Program-made: the position numbers and the translations under genes
The notes under the pieces: model-generated
What the model saw: the letters and a program-made list of their open reading frames with translations, nothing else
What the model was told of the DNA's origin: nothing
Databases searched by the model: none
Part shown: one piece after another, positions 6,143 through 8,302 of the stretch
Position numbering within the stretch: position 1 is the stretch's first letter
How the letters are laid out: every line of letters starts with the position of its first letter
Origin: an uncultured Eubacteriales bacterium
GTDB taxonomy: Bacteria; Bacillota; Clostridia; UBA1381; UBA9506
Reading direction: 5' to 3'
DNA: 8,302 nucleotides
NCBI GenBank assembly: GCA_902478395.1
Contig: CABSKZ010000110.1
Span: 1 to 8,302, forward strand

Positions 6143-7744
6143 TTATTCCTCGATTGTAATAGAAATAGCTGCTGATTGCGGCGGGATGGAGAACGTCATT
6201 GCCGCGCTGTGAACAGCTTCAATCTCTTTGCCAGCTTTGAGCGCGCTCTTCAATGCGTTCATGTTGATTTCTTTTCCATTTTTATTGTACAATTTTGTTT
6301 CGTCACTGATAATCAGTCTGATTTGGTCATAAGCCGCGTCATCGTCATCCACATCGATGAGGCAGGTCAGATATTCTCCGCTTTCACCGATTTCAACAAC
6401 TTTACCCTCAACGGAAACAGGCTTTAACGCATCTTCTTTGTCGTCCTCATCGCGTTCCACAACCGTAATTTTTGCGGGTGTGTTCTGCGGCGGCAGGCTT
6501 GCGGTCATAACCGCGCCGTAAACAATCTGCACATCCATATCTTCTTTCAGGTCTTTTACAGTACCTTTTTTGCCGTCCAGCAATACAATTTCCGTCTCGT
6601 CGCCGATGTTCAGGATGACTTCACCCAGTTTTTCATCTTCAACAGTAACGGTATTGTCCTTAACGGACTCGATTTCCGCATATCCAGAAACAACTTCCGG
6701 CTTCTCTGCTTTGCGCTCTACAACCGTAATTTTTGCGGGTGTGTTCTGCGGCGGCAGGCTCATCGTCATCGCTTCACCATATACCACATCGACATCCATG
6801 TCCGCTTTCAAATCTTTCACTGCGCCTTTTTTACCGTCCGGCAGGGTAATTTCTGTTTCTTTGCTTACATTCAAAACGACCTCGCCCAGTTTTTCATCTT
6901 CAACGGTAACGGTATCGCCGTCAACTTTCGTAATTTTCGCTTTACCCTCTACCTTTTCGTCTTCCGCCTTCGGGAATTCGTTTACTACTGTAATTTTCTC
7001 CGGACTGTTCTGCGGCGGCAGGCTTCTGGTCATAGCCGGGCTGTAGTCGACAACAAGCTTCATATCAGCTTTGATATCCTTCGGAGCACCTTTTTTGCCA
7101 TCTGTAAGAACGATGTCGGTCTCGTCTGTAATGTTTAATATCACTTCGCCCAGCTTCTGGTCTTCTACCAAAACCTGTGTGTAAGGATTTTCGCCTTCCT
7201 TCACTTCCTCTACAGACTTCACAACCGCGTGGCCTTCCACTTTTTCTTCCGCAGGGGCAGTTTCACCATAGTTGATGGTAATTGTCCCGTTCTGGTCAAT
7301 GGTCACATCCGCCTCCAGAATGTCTTTAAAGAAAACGTCCGGCACATAGGTCAGGCCGCCTGTGAGTTCCGGTGCCTTACCGATTTCCATCGGAGCGGTT
7401 TTCGCGAAGGTGTATCCATCTTCGCCGACCGCAAAGGTCACATAGACAGGCCCCTTCGTCAGTGTTACGCGGCCCGCGTTCCAGCCGACTGTGAAACCGA
7501 GTTTTTCAGCAACCGTACGGATCGGAATCATAATGTAATCATCCGAAACATATGTATCTACATCCGCCATCAGGTCACCGTTCAGCGTAACCTTGAAATC
7601 CGGTTTGGTCACCGCCTTCGTGGAAGGGACAGTTGGGTCTACTACCTTATTTGGGTCATACTCCGCAAATACGCCAATGGATGAAGTTGTTGCAACCGCA
7701 ATAATTGCAACCGCTGCCAACAATTTTTTCATTGTCTGTTTCAT
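6143..7744 (-). CDS. Exported stalk-domain protein with four AMTxSxPPQ repeats
   Basis: Role unknown. The 533-residue protein begins with a signal peptide: basic MKQTMKK, a hydrophobic core LLAAVAIIAVA, and a likely signal-peptidase site after VFA (residue 27). Residues about 50-160 resemble the copper-amine-oxidase N-terminal-like 'stalk' domain (PF07833 type): IMIPIRTVAEKLGFTVGWN, then LTYVPDVFFKDIL and a final TITI strand. No amine-oxidase catalytic domain follows. Residues 169-533 are four tandem beta-rich repeats, each with AMTxSxPPQ or a close variant near its end. There is no SLH domain, no sortase motif and no C-terminal membrane segment, so it is probably secreted or loosely held at the wall. 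It is acidic and almost cysteine-free. The start at 7742-7744 is preferred because AGGAGG (7752-7757) is seven bases upstream. An ATG two codons earlier is only one base from it. The gene diverges from the superoxide reductase gene and has an ECF-like promoter. Confidence 0.88.
   Translation of the reverse strand: MKQTMKKLLAAVAIIAVATTSSIGVFAEYDPNKVVDPTVPSTKAVTKPDFKVTLNGDLMADVDTYVSDDYIMIPIRTVAEKLGFTVGWNAGRVTLTKGPVYVTFAVGEDGYTFAKTAPMEIGKAPELTGGLTYVPDVFFKDILEADVTIDQNGTITINYGETAPAEEKVEGHAVVKSVEEVKEGENPYTQVLVEDQKLGEVILNITDETDIVLTDGKKGAPKDIKADMKLVVDYSPAMTRSLPPQNSPEKITVVNEFPKAEDEKVEGKAKITKVDGDTVTVEDEKLGEVVLNVSKETEITLPDGKKGAVKDLKADMDVDVVYGEAMTMSLPPQNTPAKITVVERKAEKPEVVSGYAEIESVKDNTVTVEDEKLGEVILNIGDETEIVLLDGKKGTVKDLKEDMDVQIVYGAVMTASLPPQNTPAKITVVERDEDDKEDALKPVSVEGKVVEIGESGEYLTCLIDVDDDDAAYDQIRLIISDETKLYNKNGKEINMNALKSALKAGKEIEAVHSAAMTFSIPPQSAAISITIEE
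6459..6499. repeat. 41-bp direct repeat, copy 1 (R3)
   Basis: Identical over 41 bases to 6720-6760, offset by 261 bp (87 codons). It encodes the SLPPQNTPAKITVV end of repeat R3. Its 3' 19 bases recur a third time at 7006-7024 in R1 coding DNA. Confidence 0.9.
6720..6760. repeat. 41-bp direct repeat, copy 2 (R2)
   Basis: Identical over 41 bases to 6459-6499, encoding the same segment of repeat R2. Exact DNA identity including third codon positions points to recent duplication or gene conversion rather than protein-level constraint alone. Confidence 0.9.
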
Positions 7745-7751
7745 GTTCATT

Positions 7752-7757
7752 CCTCCT
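7752..7757 (-). promoter_or_regulatory. Shine-Dalgarno deciding the exported-protein start
   Basis: AGGAGG on the minus strand is seven bases from the ATG at 7742-7744 and one base from the ATG at 7748-7750. This favours the former. Confidence 0.75.
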
Positions 7758-7802
7758 GTAAATTTATACGCTATGTATATATTTTTTTGTTTTACACTTG
7801 GT

Positions 7803-7830
7803 TAGACGGGGGTGTTTGTGAAAAGTTCCA
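7803..7830 (-). promoter_or_regulatory. ECF-sigma-like promoter for the exported-protein gene
   Basis: The minus strand reads TGGAAC (7825-7830), 16 bases, then CGTCTA (7803-7808). This fits the AAC (-35) and CGTC (-10) signature of Bacillus-type ECF sigma factors. It also reads as GGAACTT-N16-TCTAA, the RpoE-type form. No sigma-A pair of comparable quality is seen upstream of this gene. The -35 bases overlap the Rex-like repeat, so the two readings are not independent. Confidence 0.5.
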
Positions 7831-7833
7831 CAA
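7816..7833. promoter_or_regulatory. Rex-like operator in the divergent spacer
   Basis: TTGTGAAAAGTTCCACAA matches the Rex consensus TTGTGAA-N4-TTCACAA at 13 of 14 defined positions (the mismatch is C at 7828). Rex is an NADH/NAD+-sensing repressor of Gram-positive bacteria. The left half-site coincides with the -35 of the desulfoferrodoxin promoter and the right half-site with the ECF-like -35 facing the other way. The symmetry extends outward imperfectly, GTGTTTGTG (7812-7820) against CACAAAACAC (7829-7838), with one bulged base. Confidence 0.6.
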
Positions 7834-7845
7834 AACACGGATAAT
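7816..7845 (+). promoter_or_regulatory. Sigma-A-type promoter for the desulfoferrodoxin gene
   Basis: TTGTGA (7816-7821, 4 of 6), an 18-base spacer, and GATAAT (7840-7845, 5 of 6). Initiation near 7852 would leave a leader of about 75 bases, in which I see no clear structure. The -35 lies inside the Rex-like operator. Confidence 0.6.
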
Positions 7846-7912
7846 TTTTTCAAATGCAAAAAAGCGCGGCATAAAACCGGCAGCACTGGAAATGCTAACG
7901 ATTATCAAGCAA

Positions 7913-7918
7913 AAGGAG
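7913..7918 (+). promoter_or_regulatory. Shine-Dalgarno deciding the TTG start of desulfoferrodoxin
   Basis: AAGGAG lies nine bases before the TTG at 7928. The in-frame ATG at 7892 lies upstream of this site and has no good site of its own. Confidence 0.7.
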
Positions 7919-7927
7919 CTGAAGGAT

Positions 7928-8302
7928 TTGAAATTTCTCATATGCAAACATTGCGGAAATATGGTTACAATTGTGAAGGACATGGGAGTACCCATCATAT
8001 GCTGCGGTGAACCAATGACGGCACTGCAGCCGAATAGGGTTGACGCCTCGCAGGAAAAACATGTTCCTTCCGTGACAGTCTCAGGCACTTCCGTCATTGT
8101 TAACATCGGTGAAGCGCCGCATCCCATGCTGGACGAGCACCATATCGAGTGGGTCGCGCTGGAGACGAAACACGGCAAACAATTCCGGCGGCTGTCCCCC
8201 TGCGAGCATCCGAAAGCGACGTTTTTGGTCGAGGATGACACGCCAGTCGCCGCCTATGCCTACTGCAACCTGCACGGGCTGTGGAAAACCGATATTCCTG
8301 TT
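7928..8302 (+). CDS. dfx: Desulfoferrodoxin (two-iron superoxide reductase), 3' end beyond window
   Basis: This cytosolic enzyme reduces superoxide to hydrogen peroxide without making oxygen, the usual superoxide defence of anaerobes. The 125 visible residues cover nearly the whole protein; the usual length is about 125-130. The N-terminal desulforedoxin domain has four cysteines, C6, C9, C25 and C26 (CKHCGN, then CCGEPM), for the rubredoxin-like iron. The catalytic domain has the expected ligands of the square-pyramidal iron: H45 in EKHVP, H65 in HPM, H71 in EHHIEW, and C113 and H116 in YCNLHGLWK. E43-K44 precede H45, as in well-studied enzymes, where the lysine helps guide superoxide. C92 (LSPCEHP) replaces a residue that is usually glycine. 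Start: TTG at 7928 with AAGGAG nine bases upstream, giving the typical MKFLICKHCGN. An in-frame ATG at 7892 would add 12 atypical residues and lacks a good site. Confidence 0.95.
   Translation, partial: MKFLICKHCGNMVTIVKDMGVPIICCGEPMTALQPNRVDASQEKHVPSVTVSGTSVIVNIGEAPHPMLDEHHIEWVALETKHGKQFRRLSPCEHPKATFLVEDDTPVAAYAYCNLHGLWKTDIPV

Larger units (their letters stand above)
6146..7240 (-). repeat. Four tandem protein repeats (AMTxSxPPQ family)
   Basis: In protein order: R1 residues 169-254 (6983-7240), R2 265-343 (6716-6952), R3 352-430 (6455-6691), R4 445-533 (6146-6412). R2 and R3 are the closest pair. They share TVTVEDEKLGEV, DGKKG, VKDLK and SLPPQNTPAKITVVE. R1 is recognisable (KLGEVILNI, LTDGKKGAPKD, AMTRSLPPQN) and carries a short insertion near its start. 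R4 is the most diverged: it ends AMTFSIPPQ and carries a DVDDDDAAYD insertion. Acidic linkers such as RDEDDKEDALKP separate the units. Each unit looks like a small beta-barrel or sandwich, inferred from the strand pattern only. Confidence 0.85.

Noticed and set aside
6143..7744. Calling the exported protein a copper amine oxidase
   Set aside because: Only the N-terminal stalk-like domain is present. The catalytic beta-sandwich domain with the topaquinone tyrosine is absent, so no enzymatic role is claimed.
7792..8241. Minus-strand open frame (about 149 codons) opposite desulfoferrodoxin
   Set aside because: The plus strand encodes a protein with every metal ligand of desulfoferrodoxin. The antisense translation is Ser/Cys/Phe-rich with no family resemblance.

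Overview
The window reads as chromosomal DNA from an anaerobic, Gram-positive-type bacterium, most likely class Clostridia (Bacillota). The reasons are strong AGGAGG-type ribosome binding sites before almost every gene, the order ruvC-ruvA-ruvB, a two-iron superoxide reductase (an enzyme of anaerobes and microaerophiles), and a secreted protein with the copper-amine-oxidase-like 'stalk' domain common in Clostridia. Base composition looks mid-range by eye. I cannot name a genus. No mobile element, rRNA, tRNA or CRISPR array was seen.

Layout. (1) Positions 1-998 read leftward: the N-terminal 164 residues of Hsp33 (hslO, cut by the window edge), an intrinsic terminator, and a CspA-family cold-shock gene with its own sigma-A-type promoter. 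(2) Positions 998-3187, also leftward, hold the complete ruvCAB Holliday-junction set in transcription order C, A, B, tightly packed. (3) A 160-bp divergent spacer carries a strong rightward promoter for argG. (4) Positions 3348-6012, rightward, hold argG and argH, the last two steps of arginine synthesis, separated by 61 bp that contain an intrinsic-terminator-like hairpin. (5) A 13-bp-stem bidirectional terminator separates argH from the convergent gene. (6) Positions 6143-7744, leftward, encode a 533-residue exported protein: signal peptide, stalk-type domain, then four tandem copies of an approximately 80-90-residue beta-rich repeat marked by AMTxSxPPQ. (7) A 183-bp divergent spacer leads to a rightward desulfoferrodoxin gene, which starts at TTG and runs off the right edge.

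Most of the window is housekeeping. The part that deserves attention is the last divergent spacer and the two genes beside it. The spacer contains an 18-bp inverted repeat that matches the Rex (NADH/NAD+-sensing repressor) operator consensus at 13 of 14 defined positions. It lies over the -35 of a sigma-A-type promoter aimed at the superoxide reductase, and over the -35 of an ECF-sigma-like promoter aimed at the repeat protein. This suggests, without proving, that superoxide defence and an uncharacterised envelope protein share redox control. The repeat domain itself is one I cannot assign to a named family.
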